A DNA stretch of 33,106 bases, taken from positions 1-33,106 of the forward strand of contig MSXM01000078.1 in NCBI GenBank assembly GCA_002083565.1. Reading direction: 5' to 3'. Origin of the DNA: Nitrospira sp. ST-bin4 (GTDB taxonomy: Bacteria; Nitrospirota; Nitrospiria; Nitrospirales; Nitrospiraceae). Made by a program: the position numbers and the translations under genes. Under the pieces are notes generated by a model. It worked only from the letters and a program-made list of their open reading frames with translations. It had not been told where the DNA came from and searched no databases. Positions 1 to 8,216 of the stretch are shown in pieces (the first letter of the stretch is position 1; each line of letters begins with the position of its first letter).

Positions 1-19
1 AATGGATTTCGCCAAAGTT

Positions 20-68
20 AGTGCATAGCACTGACGGGTCGCGAACGTAGTGGCGCTAGTCTCGCCAC
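20..68 (+). promoter_or_regulatory. Two short hairpins ahead of the integrase gene
   Basis: AGTGC (20-24) and GCACT (28-32) can pair around a 3-nt loop. GTGGCG (50-55) and CGCCAC (63-68) can pair around a 7-nt loop. The second is followed closely by the AAGGAG ribosome-binding site (82-87). These could be leader structures or part of a recombination or attachment site; the sequence alone does not decide. Confidence 0.3.
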
Positions 69-93
69 CTTCTTTCAATGAAAGGAGTCCATC

Positions 94-717
94 ATGGAAA
101 TGATCAGCACGCCTACACGCCGCGAACCATGGAACAAGGGCAAACTTGTCGGACAAAAAGCACCGTTCAAGCTGAAGGAGATTTGGGCGATTCGGACCCG
201 TTTGCAAATGGCCGGTCGTTCCCGCGACCTCGCGCTATTTGATGTAGGGATCGACAGCAAACTGCGGGGCTGCGACCTGGTCAAGCTGCGCGTGCGCGAT
301 ATTTGCCACGGCGATCAGATCGCCCCGCGTGCGATCATCATGCAACAGAAAACCCAACGACCAGTTCAGTTCGAGATCACATCGTCCACTCGGGAAGCCG
401 TAGGAACATGGATCAAGCAGGCCAAGCTGAGGTCAGAGGACTATCTCTTTCCCAGCCGCCTCCACAACTCACCCCACTTGGGCACCCGGCAGTACGCGCG
501 AGTGCTGGAGGGATGGGTGAAGGCCATCGGCCTCGATGCATCCGCCTACGGTACGCATTCGATGCGGCGCACCAAAGCCTCGCTGATCTATCGGCGAACG
601 AAGAACTTGAGAGCCGTGCAGCTATTGCTTGGGCACACCAAGCTCGAAAGCACCGTACGCTACCTCGGCATCGAGGTTGATGACGCCTTGGAGTTGGCCG
701 AGCAGACGGAGGTGTGA
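94..717 (+). CDS. Short tyrosine recombinase/integrase
   Basis: The 207-residue protein carries the catalytic set of tyrosine recombinases: R58 (in LRGCDL), K86, H155 and R158 (HSMR), H181 (LLGHTK) and nucleophile Y190 (VRYLG). It therefore has a complete catalytic domain. It lacks the separate N-terminal SAM-like core-binding domain of typical phage integrases, whose total length is 300-400 residues. The family cuts and rejoins DNA through a 3'-phosphotyrosine bond. The start is supported by AAGGAG six nt before ATG. No cognate att site is visible, and no cargo gene of the same element can be assigned. It marks the edge of a decayed accessory region. The family call is firm; whether it is active or domesticated is unknown. 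Confidence 0.9.
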   Translation: MEMISTPTRREPWNKGKLVGQKAPFKLKEIWAIRTRLQMAGRSRDLALFDVGIDSKLRGCDLVKLRVRDICHGDQIAPRAIIMQQKTQRPVQFEITSSTREAVGTWIKQAKLRSEDYLFPSRLHNSPHLGTRQYARVLEGWVKAIGLDASAYGTHSMRRTKASLIYRRTKNLRAVQLLLGHTKLESTVRYLGIEVDDALELAEQTEV

Positions 718-1546
718 CTGTCGAACATGAGCTAGCGGGTCTGGCAGCGCCCCAAGCCGATGGGCGCTGTCCGACCCTTAGCCGAAGTCCACGACCGACC
801 GCTATCAGAGGATCAACTTGAATGGGGCGATCAAGATCAAACCGACACTTCCATGTAGCCTAATAGAATCGAGGTTCAACCGAGATTATGAAATGGCTCC
901 CAAGGGAAAGTGCGTGGCGGAAAATCGAGCGTTTCTTTCGACAGAACCGGATCTGGCCTGCTCGAATTGATCTCTGCCATTGGGCTCCCGCAGAGTAAAA
1001 AAGAGCGAACGTTCACAGCAGGAGTTGCACCTCACGTAGTGCCGAAGGCGGGATTTGATTTGGGGGCAATTCAGAACCTTCATCCTGACGCGCGGTTTAC
1101 AGCCTTTATGGCGATGTTTCAACGACTTGCAGTCTGGTAACCGGTGAGATTGAGTGAGATAGAATGGGTGGAAAGTAGATCTGCTATACGACCGTTTTAC
1201 GATCGTATTGTCTTCGTGGTTCGGGTCCCTACTCGGCTCACCAATTCGGACAAAAGATAGAACCTTCAAAGCGACCTTCAGCCTCTTTCCCCCTGCCTAA
1301 TCGTTCTGGTGTAGCGTTCAAAAACCCCTCTCCACTTCAAGGCCCGAAAAGTCGATTTTTCTGGGGGGGGTGACGTATTCATTCGCCTGTTCCAAAAACA
1401 AATAATGTTGAACCTGATGGTGAATCGAAGAAAGCCGCGACACACTATAGTTTCCTGATGACGTTTTAATTACCATGTAATACGCATCTCGTATACTTGA
1501 ACCTGTTCGTCTCTCCAGCGCTGTCTATTTCACACAAGGAGACAAC
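718..1546. other. Intergenic stretch with no supportable gene
   Basis: Both strands carry only short open frames (76-127 codons) without recognisable domains or good ribosome-binding sites. A run of eight G lies at 1363-1370. TATACT near 1493 could be a -10 element for the downstream kinase, but no convincing -35 accompanies it. Confidence 0.5.
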
Positions 1547-2197
1547 ATGGTTGGCAGCATTCACCTGGAGGTCCTGGGGCAAGAGCAATGTGAGGCTGAC
1601 AGTGAGCGGGAAACCCTGAGCGCCAACCTTCATGACGGTGCGCTTCAGACGCTTTACGCCGTCGGGTTACAGTTAGAAACTGCCAAGTCGCTGATCACCA
1701 CGGCCCCCAACGAAGCGAAACTGCGTGTTAGCGAATCGATCCAGCAACTAAATCATGCGATCGTTCAGTTGCGGACCCTCATAGGTGATCATGCTCAAGT
1801 CCCACCTGTAGAGGATTTTTCCGAGGCTTTGAACTCCTTGATTCTATTCTTCAGACGTATCAGTTCGACGGTGTTTTGTGTGAGCATCGAGCCGGGGGCG
1901 GTCGTTGGTCTTTCTAGGCCACAGATCAGCCACCTCCAGAACATTATGCGCGGTGGGCTGTTTAACGTGGTCCGTCATGCTCGGGCCGAGACCTGCGTCG
2001 TCCAGCTGACCCGAGACTCCCATCAAGTTCGGGTACAAATCTGGGACGATGGGAAAGGGTTTGACATCACCCGAGTAAGGCAGCGTAGCAAAGGATTGCT
2101 GAGCATGACACATCGAGCGAAGCGCATAAGTGCCAGTTTCAGGCTCTGGTCCCAGCCTGGAAATGGAACGAGCCTTGATTTGGTAATTCCTCTTTGA
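1547..2197 (+). CDS. Sensorless NarL-type (HisKA_3) histidine kinase
   Basis: The 216-residue protein has only the transmitter half of a NarX/LiaS-type sensor kinase. The HisKA_3 dimerisation helix is at about residues 22-85, with phospho-acceptor H29 in the LHDGALQ motif. A GHKL ATPase domain follows at about 120-216, with N140 in the N box (LFNVVRHA), DDGKGFD at 168-173 and a GLLSMTHRA G2-like motif. There is no membrane segment and no PAS or GAF sensor, so it should be cytosolic. The usual glutamate of the N box (EALxN) is glycine here, which may weaken kinase activity. AAGGAG sits at a good distance before ATG. No response regulator of the NarL type adjoins it, so it is an orphan. It may be a truncated relic of a longer kinase. 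Confidence 0.8.
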   Translation: MVGSIHLEVLGQEQCEADSERETLSANLHDGALQTLYAVGLQLETAKSLITTAPNEAKLRVSESIQQLNHAIVQLRTLIGDHAQVPPVEDFSEALNSLILFFRRISSTVFCVSIEPGAVVGLSRPQISHLQNIMRGGLFNVVRHARAETCVVQLTRDSHQVRVQIWDDGKGFDITRVRQRSKGLLSMTHRAKRISASFRLWSQPGNGTSLDLVIPL

Positions 2198-2492
2198 GGC
2201 CTAGCGGTTCAAAATTAGTTGATTTAGAACCTACCGTGGAATCGCGAAGAGAGCAAAGATTGCCAAGTCTTTTCGAATGCCGACGTTGGTATTATTGACC
2301 CTTCCATCCTCGTGCCGTCACACATTTCCTAAAACCAATAGCTGACTTCCCCTCATTTACACTTCGATTCGCCCTTGGTCGAGACATCTCTGGGACAGCG
2401 TTACGCAATTCAGATGTATTCTTGACCTTCCCGTCATGGCGAGACGTGCTAATTTTCACTGCGTCTGTACCACGGAATACCGAGAACCAATC

Positions 2493-3058
2493 ATGAAACC
2501 TGTCTCCCGACCTGTCTTAAGGTGGAGTGTTGCACTGGGCGGCCTGCTCAGTTGGGGCGCTTTGCTGTTGATGGGCACTCCGCCCATGCAGGACTCTATA
2601 GGCTAACGGATCTGGGCACCTTGGGTGGGTCAAGCAGTAGTGCCTTTGGCATCAATGATACCGGGCAAGTGGTTGGATCTTCTGCCATTGCAGGCGACGC
2701 GGTCCAGCACGCTTTTCTGTACAGCAATGGCAGTATGGCGGACCTCGGTACTCTGGGCGGGGCTAACAGCTAAGCCTATGGCATTAATAACGCCGGGCAG
2801 GTGGTCGGAGCTGCCAACTTTCCAGGCGATGGAGCTATGTTTGCCTTTGTGTACAGCAACGGCACGATGAAGGCTCCATATGGGTTCCCCGGTTCTGCTA
2901 CGGGCATCAATAAATCCGGGCAGGTGGTCGGAGCCGCCACCACAGGCACTGGAGCCACGAATGCTTTTCTGTATAGTCCTCTGCTCTGGTTAAGAACCGT
3001 CTCAGAACGGGGCCAACGTCAATCCATCCGAAGTTCTCCACTGGCAGTGTCGCCTTGA
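2493..3058 (+). pseudogene. Broken extracellular HAF-repeat protein gene
   Basis: ATG at 2493 opens a frame encoding a signal-peptide-like hydrophobic N terminus that stops at about 2603. Near 2585 the homology moves to another frame, which encodes HAF-type repeats: LTDLGTLGG, GINDTGQVVG, HAFLYSNG, then MADLGTLGG. That frame hits a TAA at 2771-2773 inside a repeat and continues in the same frame with GINNAGQVVG, FAFVYSNG and GINKSGQVVG to about FLYS near 2976. After that the sequence no longer resembles the repeats. HAF repeats occur in secreted proteins of unknown function, often in long arrays. One frameshift, one nonsense codon and a lost 3' end mark this copy as dead, barring sequencing errors. 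Confidence 0.75.
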
Positions 3059-3228
3059 CGGGGGAGCTTACAGCTGCCCTATGACATATTTAAGCATCGC
3101 GTGAGCGAAGCCATTGCGTGCCAGAAGAGCCGGCTAGTCGCAGAGTCTCCGCGGTAATTCTTCAATTAGAAAATGCGACAGGCAGCTCATTAATGGAGTC
3201 AGAGCGGCTTCGGATGCCATTCTCGTAC

Positions 3229-4026
3229 TCAGTGGCTGAGAATGTCCAAGATTTCGTCTAAGGGTCGGATAGTTCCCAGCAGGGTCGGTGCACCGAACTG
3301 CTTGTTGTGGCGGTTTTCTTTGACCTTTTCCAATGCAATGATGAGGTTATTAAAGTCGTCCAGTTTTGCGGTCTCAAAGTAGGTGATGAAATCGACGTCA
3401 TCCAGCCCACTGGCATGATAGAGTTTCCGTTTGACCGTCTTCAGGTATGGGACCGTGGCTTCGGTGTGCTCCTTCATCATCGCTGTGCGGACATCTTGCC
3501 CCGCGTTCCACCATTCGGCATCTTTACGAATCGGCACGATAATGGCGTACGGTTTCGGTCCTGGATCGGTTTGTGTTTTCAAGGCAATCTTCAGATCCTC
3601 GGACATCCCTGGCACATAATTGACAGCTTTCGTGAGCCCGTTAAACGTGTACGTATTCTTCAAATGCTGTCCCAGCGCCGTTCCCATGAAATCGATGAGA
3701 AAGTTTTGATTCGTCAGGATCTCCAGAGAATGGATTCGGACGAGAACGTCGGCATTTTCGACGAGCCCTCTCAAGAGGTACGTGTCGGCAATGAGCGCGT
3801 CGCTATGCTTCTGAAAGATGGCCTTCACTTCACTGACGGCAGCAACCTTGGCCGCCTTGTCGAGCTTCCACCACTCCTCATCGACCTGGAACACGGCAAA
3901 CGTGCCGTAGACGCCTGGGTCCTTCAGGAACTTTTCGCGATCCATCCCTGCCTCACCAGCTGAGGGAAAAAGAGCCAGAAGGCCGAGCACGGCACCCACC
4001 ATCAATGTTTGCTTGATACGTTTCAT
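3229..4026 (-). CDS. cld: Periplasmic chlorite dismutase
   Basis: This heme b enzyme converts chlorite to chloride and dioxygen. The 265-residue protein has a Sec signal (basic start, hydrophobic core, likely cleavage after SAGEA at residue 26), so it acts in the periplasm. After removing about 27 residues, the key positions match the numbering I recall for Nitrospira defluvii Cld: proximal heme ligand H187 (EHTEA; mature H160) and distal arginine R200 (TVKRKLYH; mature R173). The flanking GLDDVDFITYFET and TLLGTI segments also fit that long-chain clade. An AAGGAG-like site precedes ATG. The gene lies 150 nt downstream of a regulator/sensor pair on the same strand and has its own phased operator array. 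The catalytic residues are intact, so activity is expected. The physiological substrate source is unknown. Confidence 0.95.
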   Translation of the reverse strand: MKRIKQTLMVGAVLGLLALFPSAGEAGMDREKFLKDPGVYGTFAVFQVDEEWWKLDKAAKVAAVSEVKAIFQKHSDALIADTYLLRGLVENADVLVRIHSLEILTNQNFLIDFMGTALGQHLKNTYTFNGLTKAVNYVPGMSEDLKIALKTQTDPGPKPYAIIVPIRKDAEWWNAGQDVRTAMMKEHTEATVPYLKTVKRKLYHASGLDDVDFITYFETAKLDDFNNLIIALEKVKENRHNKQFGAPTLLGTIRPLDEILDILSH

Positions 4027-4097
4027 GGATCAATTCTCCTTTTGGCATCGGTCAATACTCAATTTTCCAAAGGTCGGCCTCTCAGTGAGTTGTACTA

Positions 4098-4151
4098 AAC
4101 ATAGCGTCTCGTTCTCACGCCGGTCTCACAAAACGATCACGTTTCTATCAC
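4098..4151 (-). promoter_or_regulatory. Tandem 11-nt-phased GTGA operator array before cld
   Basis: Read on the minus strand, GTGA occurs four times at exactly 11-nt steps (complement TCAC at 4148, 4137, 4126 and 4115). The promoter-proximal copy is followed 11 nt later by TATGTT (4103-4098), a plausible -10 box, with no good -35 element. PhoB/OmpR-type regulators bind direct repeats with 11-bp phase and can replace the -35 contact. Four half-sites would hold two dimers. The adjacent response regulator is the obvious candidate ligand. The spacing is seen directly; the binding is inferred. Confidence 0.65.
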
Positions 4152-4176
4152 GGGACCGGCAGAATCACGGGGGACA

Positions 4177-5655
4177 TTAGGACAATACGGTAGGCAAATC
4201 GAAGATCATCGTGGTTCCGACGTTTTGAGTGCTCTCCGCGCGAATCGTGCTGCCGTGCAACTCAAGAATGCGCTTCGAGATGGCCAGTCCTAGACCTGCT
4301 CCTCCGGCTCGATCCTGCCGATCGGCTCGGTAAAACCGATCAAAAATATGTGAGAGGTCTTGAGCGGCGATCCCGCAGCCCGTATCGGCGATCTGCACGT
4401 GGACAGATTGTGATTGTTGGCTCAGCGACACCGTGATCAGGCCTCCAGATTTGGTGTAGCGGATCGCGTTATGAAGAATGTTTTCCAGCACCCGTTCAAT
4501 GAGGCCGATATCCGCCACGACAAATGGAAGCGCTTCGGGAAAGCTGGTCTTGAGCGTGATGCCTTTCGGTTCCACGGTGAGTTGCACCTTTTGACAGACG
4601 TCCTGCACCAACTCCGCCAAAGAGAATCGCTCGCGTTCGATGTGCACCTCTTGCGAATCCAAGCGGGCCAATTCAAAGAGCTCGCCGACTAGTCGCCTCA
4701 GCCGCTCGCTTTGTTTGAGTGCGATGTCAAGAAAGGCCCGTGACTCTTCTCTTGTTAGACTTTCCTCTTTGATCATGAGAGTCTCCAAATAGCCATGGAG
4801 CGATGCGAGGGGCGTCCGGAGATCATGGGAAACATTCGCCACGAGTTCCCGGCGGAGCGTGTCCGTCTGCTTGAGGGTGTCCACCTGCTTGAGAATCCGC
4901 TGGACCATCAGATTAAACGTCATTTGCAAGCGGTCAATTTCATCTCTTGAGCGCTCTGTGACCGGCTCGTGCGTACGCATTGATATGGCATGCGAGAAGT
5001 CACTTTTCGCGAACCTGTCCATCGTCGAGGCGAGCCGGCGGAGCCGTCGTGTCAGCATGTTGAACAACACGAGGCCAGCGAGGAGAGCAAAGACCAGGCC
5101 GGCCAGGGCCGCCCAAAAGCTGAGTCGGAGAATGTAGCTGCGTTGCAGCATGTCTGCGACCGAATCATATTCCTCGCCGCCGAGCACGATATAGAGATAC
5201 CCTGTGGGCGATCCCGTGAGTGGGATAGGAGCGACAGAAAACACCTTGTGGCGACTCGTATCACGCGGATCATCACCCAGAATGGGAAAGGTATCCTCGG
5301 TGGTCAAGAACCGTTGAATCGGATCAAGCGAGACCGCCGATCGCTTAATCTTCTCGGCTGGCGCAGAGAAGTTCAGAATCACCCCCTGAGCATCCAGCAG
5401 GTACATCTCAATACTGGGGTTGACGATCATGAGCAGGTGAAACAATTCCTTCAAAGCATAGGGACTGACTTCTCCCTGGCTACTGAGCAATTGGTCGCCC
5501 ACAATGTTGCGGGCCAAGGCCCGGTTGAGCTTCTGATTCACTTCCTGCTGATACATGCGCGTCGTAAACGACGTGAGGGCGGTATAGAGCACCCCTACCG
5601 ATCCAAAGAGGATGAACAACACGAGAGCGAGTTTCCCGTAGAGTGAGCGCGCCAT
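4177..5655 (-). CDS. Membrane sensor histidine kinase (HAMP, HisKA)
   Basis: The 492-residue protein has a standard two-pass sensor layout: TM1 at about 7-28, a periplasmic sensor of about 140 residues (30-172), TM2 at about 176-200, a HAMP domain at 200-255, HisKA with phospho-acceptor H277 (VSHDLRTPLASLHG), and a HATPase_c domain with N396 (HNAIRY), DTGCGIA at 424-430 and GAGLGLAIS at 452-460. It should phosphorylate the regulator encoded just upstream; stop and start codons are 3 nt apart, so the two are co-transcribed. The signal is not evident from sequence. Being beside cld, it may respond to oxidised chlorine species or envelope stress, but that is inference. It is full length with no missing catalytic motif. 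Confidence 0.92.
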   Translation of the reverse strand: MARSLYGKLALVLFILFGSVGVLYTALTSFTTRMYQQEVNQKLNRALARNIVGDQLLSSQGEVSPYALKELFHLLMIVNPSIEMYLLDAQGVILNFSAPAEKIKRSAVSLDPIQRFLTTEDTFPILGDDPRDTSRHKVFSVAPIPLTGSPTGYLYIVLGGEEYDSVADMLQRSYILRLSFWAALAGLVFALLAGLVLFNMLTRRLRRLASTMDRFAKSDFSHAISMRTHEPVTERSRDEIDRLQMTFNLMVQRILKQVDTLKQTDTLRRELVANVSHDLRTPLASLHGYLETLMIKEESLTREESRAFLDIALKQSERLRRLVGELFELARLDSQEVHIERERFSLAELVQDVCQKVQLTVEPKGITLKTSFPEALPFVVADIGLIERVLENILHNAIRYTKSGGLITVSLSQQSQSVHVQIADTGCGIAAQDLSHIFDRFYRADRQDRAGGAGLGLAISKRILELHGSTIRAESTQNVGTTMIFDLPTVLS

Positions 5656-5658
5656 AAA

Positions 5659-6378
5659 TTACTCTTCGGTGTGTGGGCCATCCCGTTCACAGAACTGGTA
5701 TCCGACACCCCACACGGTCAAAATAAAGTCCGGCTTCGAGGAGTCTTTTTCAATCTTGGCGCGTAATCGATTGATATGGGAATTGACCGTATGCTCGTAT
5801 CCTTCATGCCCGTAGCCCCAGACCACATCCAGTAGCTGTGCCCTTGTAAAGACCCGGCCGGGATGGAGGGCAAACTGTAGGAGCAAATCAAACTCTTTAG
5901 CCGTGAGCTCCAACGGGCTGCCTCGGACAACAACTTTGCGTTTCTCCACATCAATACATAACTGTCCCGCGCGGATGACATCATGGACGTTCTGATTCTT
6001 TCCCGAAAAGGCTTCAGACCGTCGAAAGAGTGCCTTGACCCGGGCTAACATTTCTCGAACGCTGAATGGCTTGGTCATATAGTCGTCAGCCCCGACTTCC
6101 AAGCCAAGCACGCGGTCGAGTTCTGATGATTTCGCGGTCAACATTAGAAGCGGGGTATAGGACGGCAGGCCTCGAAGCTGCCGGCATATCTCGAACCCAT
6201 CGAGGCCTGGAAGCATGACGTCCAGGATAATGAGGTCATACCTGTTTGATAGGCCCTGTTGAAGACCTTCGACACCCGTGGCCACACTGTCGACGGTATA
6301 GCCGGCATCTCTCAAATGCATGCCCAATAGCCGGCCAATATCCATGTCGTCTTCGATCACCAAGATTTTTTTAGCCAT
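5659..6378 (-). CDS. OmpR/PhoB-family response regulator
   Basis: The 239-residue protein has an N-terminal receiver domain with acidic pair D10/D11, phospho-acceptor D53 (LDVMLPGLDG), T81 and K103 (TKPFS). A C-terminal winged-helix DNA-binding domain follows (ELTAKEFDLL, then VNSHINRLRAKIE and TVWGVGYQF). I chose ATG at 6378 (MAKKILVIEDD) over the in-frame GTG at 6387, because family members begin close to the first beta strand. It is the first gene of the regulator-sensor pair upstream of cld. Two GTGA motifs at 11-nt spacing lie in its own upstream region, which suggests autoregulation and a shared binding code with the cld promoter. Confidence 0.93.
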   Translation of the reverse strand: MAKKILVIEDDMDIGRLLGMHLRDAGYTVDSVATGVEGLQQGLSNRYDLIILDVMLPGLDGFEICRQLRGLPSYTPLLMLTAKSSELDRVLGLEVGADDYMTKPFSVREMLARVKALFRRSEAFSGKNQNVHDVIRAGQLCIDVEKRKVVVRGSPLELTAKEFDLLLQFALHPGRVFTRAQLLDVVWGYGHEGYEHTVNSHINRLRAKIEKDSSKPDFILTVWGVGYQFCERDGPHTEE

Positions 6379-6399
6379 GACCGCCACGAGAAGAGAAGG

Positions 6400-6444
6400 A
6401 TAATACTGGATCGCTTAGCACAACCTGTGTCACAAAAGTATCAC
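6400..6444 (-). promoter_or_regulatory. Promoter with a GTGA pair before the response regulator gene
   Basis: On the minus strand GTGA occurs twice at 11-nt spacing (complement TCAC at 6441-6444 and 6430-6433). This is the same motif and phase as in front of cld. A TATTAT box (6405-6400) lies about 24 nt further on and could be the -10 element. The shared pattern suggests that the regulator binds its own promoter. Two copies rather than four would mean one dimer site. Confidence 0.5.
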
Positions 6445-7021
6445 GGACCCGCGATTGGAGGATAGCTCAGCGCTCTAAGAGGACGTGTGATTCTCTAGAT
6501 TTCAGAGGGCTACGGATATTTCAGGAAGTGGACTCCTCAGCCGCCGTTTTTCACAAAACTGGGCACGGTATCCAGCCAACCACTAAGATACTGCCAACCT
6601 CTTTGCAAATATCAAGGTGCCAATATCTAAGCTTATTACTGTCTCGAGCTGGGAAACATGATGTATGCCATCCGGAAGACGGACCTGAAAGACTTCATCT
6701 CCGACTGGACAATCGGCCAAGTTGATATCGATCCGAAATTCCCTCAGCACACATACGGATCTTTTTATTTACCGCGCTGTTTTCGTGAAAACTGGTGGAT
6801 GAATTCATTGCAAATGGTTGGTTGAATTTGTACCAATATCCGGCCGAGGGAGAGGAGCGCGCCTTAAGACGTGAAACAGACCATTTACAATAATCGACGT
6901 TGTTCGGACAGGATGCGGCGATGGCCGGGCAGAAGGGAGTTACTGAAGGAGGCATTCACCGCCAACGACCCGTAAGCCGAGCGACACAGGCAGTGGCGAT
7001 TGCCGATTCTCGGACCTCGCG
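6445..7021. other. Intergenic stretch without a supportable gene
   Basis: Only short, unrelated open frames of 65-86 codons are present on either strand, with no domain signal. Composition is intermediate and no repeat, tRNA or clear promoter stands out. It is part of the decayed accessory region. Confidence 0.5.
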
Positions 7022-7601
7022 ATGGCCGAACCGCCCCGGACGAGGTATCCGAAACCGGTCGGCGCGTTGTACCGAAATGGGCCACCGCAGATATCCGAAA
7101 TACGCACCTTGATCGCGCTACCCCTCCTTACGGCCGCCTCGGCACTTCTGTTTGGCGGGCATGAGCTGCAACCGTCTCTTAGTGACTACTACTTTGTAGT
7201 TATAGATGGTGGATTGCCAAGAACGATCTTCTTGATCTTTCTTGCCTTTCTCGGTTGCGTTCTAGTCGCCTACCGGGGCCTCGACGAGAAGGATAACCTG
7301 ATTCCAACGCAGCCGGGATATTCTCGTTCGGTGTTGCCTCTTTCCCATGCACTGCGACCTCACCGAACATCAGTATTGCGTCCCGGGTCTGTTGCCGCTT
7401 CTCCACCTTCCGTCAGCTGGTCTTCTCTACCTGTCCGCCGTCATATCTGTCATGTATGGAGGTGGCCCAAAGCTCAGAGAGGCGCTAAGCAGACTTCCCG
7501 ACTCCAAGACATGGTTCTCGCGGCTCGGTCGTATCAAATACTTGTCCACTGCACTGCGGAGCGCCAACGGCAGGGCTGAGGACCGCTTTATGGCGGTGTG
7601 A
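7022..7601 (+). pseudogene. Frameshifted small integral membrane protein gene
   Basis: Homology-like sequence runs through three frames. The first encodes a hydrophobic segment (IALPLLTAASALLFGG), then LSDYYFVVIDGG and a second hydrophobic stretch ending YRGLDEKDNL. The second, from about 7306, reads NAAGIFSFGVASFP. The third, from 7347, gives a further hydrophobic stretch and ends at TGA 7601. The order of hydrophobic helix, SDYYY-like loop, helix, YxGxDxxDN, NxAGxxxxGVAxFP resembles a family of four-helix membrane proteins of unknown function. Two frameshifts are needed, so the gene is probably inactive unless the read is poor here. Confidence 0.6.
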
Positions 7602-7710
7602 TCTCGGCGCCGAACTTCCGCTCGTGGCCGAACTGAGTCACTCAAACAGCGTCCCATACACTGCCACCAACTGGCTATAGGCCTTCAAGAAAACATCAGT
7701 TACTGTTGAC

Positions 7711-7914
7711 ATGAAGAAGCAGTGGCGAGATAGTCTCCCGATGGGAAAGATGCAGAACAATACCACCAGAAAACCTCAACATGAGGTCATCGTGTTATCC
7801 GAACGTGATCGTGCTGTGTTTGTTGCTGCGCTTGTGAATCCGCCTGCTCCCAATAAGCGTCTTGTTCAAGCGTCCCAAGCGTACATGGAGATCAGGAAGA
7901 ATAGAAAGAGATGA
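7711..7914 (+). CDS. DUF1778 (TacA-like) antitoxin remnant
   Basis: Residues 26-64 of this 67-residue frame (VIVLSERDRAVFVAALVNPP then PNKRLVQASQAY) match the C-terminal toxin-neutralising tail of DUF1778 antitoxins, which partner GNAT acetyltransferase toxins. The N-terminal ribbon-helix-helix DNA-binding half is missing and is replaced by an unrelated 20-25 residues. No ribosome-binding site is evident, and no GNAT toxin follows within the next kilobase. It is best read as a decayed, orphaned antitoxin gene. Whether the short protein is made is unknown. Confidence 0.5.
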   Translation: MKKQWRDSLPMGKMQNNTTRKPQHEVIVLSERDRAVFVAALVNPPAPNKRLVQASQAYMEIRKNRKR

Positions 7915-7931
7915 ACAACGGGGATTAGATT

Positions 7932-8100
7932 CTACCCCGTTTTCACGGACAGTTGTGTTAAGAGCTTCTTCCCCTGTTGCTGCTGATCGAGTCTCAGTCG
8001 CTGTCGCGGATTGTGCCAACGTTCGATGTAATCCAAGACGAGAACGATCGCGGCCGCTTCATCGAATGTGAGTTGATCGCAAACGGCAGTGAGGAATCGA
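7932..8100 (-). pseudogene. Possible IS3-type transposase 3' remnant
   Basis: A minus-strand frame reads TFDEAAAIVLVLDYIERWHN, then PRQRLRL and a C terminus LLTQLSVKTG. DYIERxxNPxR followed by a basic patch resembles the C-terminal end of the IS3/IS150 integrase core. The rest of the transposase, its DDE residues and terminal repeats are not visible, and the upstream part of the frame is not transposase-like. If correct, this is the tail of a long-dead insertion sequence. Confidence 0.35.
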
Positions 8101-8216
8101 CTACCGGGCCATGTGAGCCAGCTGAACACAATTATCCGGCCGCGTATCTTTACTCGCCGCGCACATCTCCCAGGCCATGCCGATTTTGCCTTCATAGGCA
8201 TAGGCCCATCTCATCT

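Noticed and set aside
910..1140. A 76-codon plus-strand frame as a gene
   Set aside because: No ribosome-binding site, no family pattern and no supporting context.
1363..1370. A run of eight G as a phase-variation tract
   Set aside because: It lies in non-coding sequence, far from the next start codon and from any recognisable promoter.
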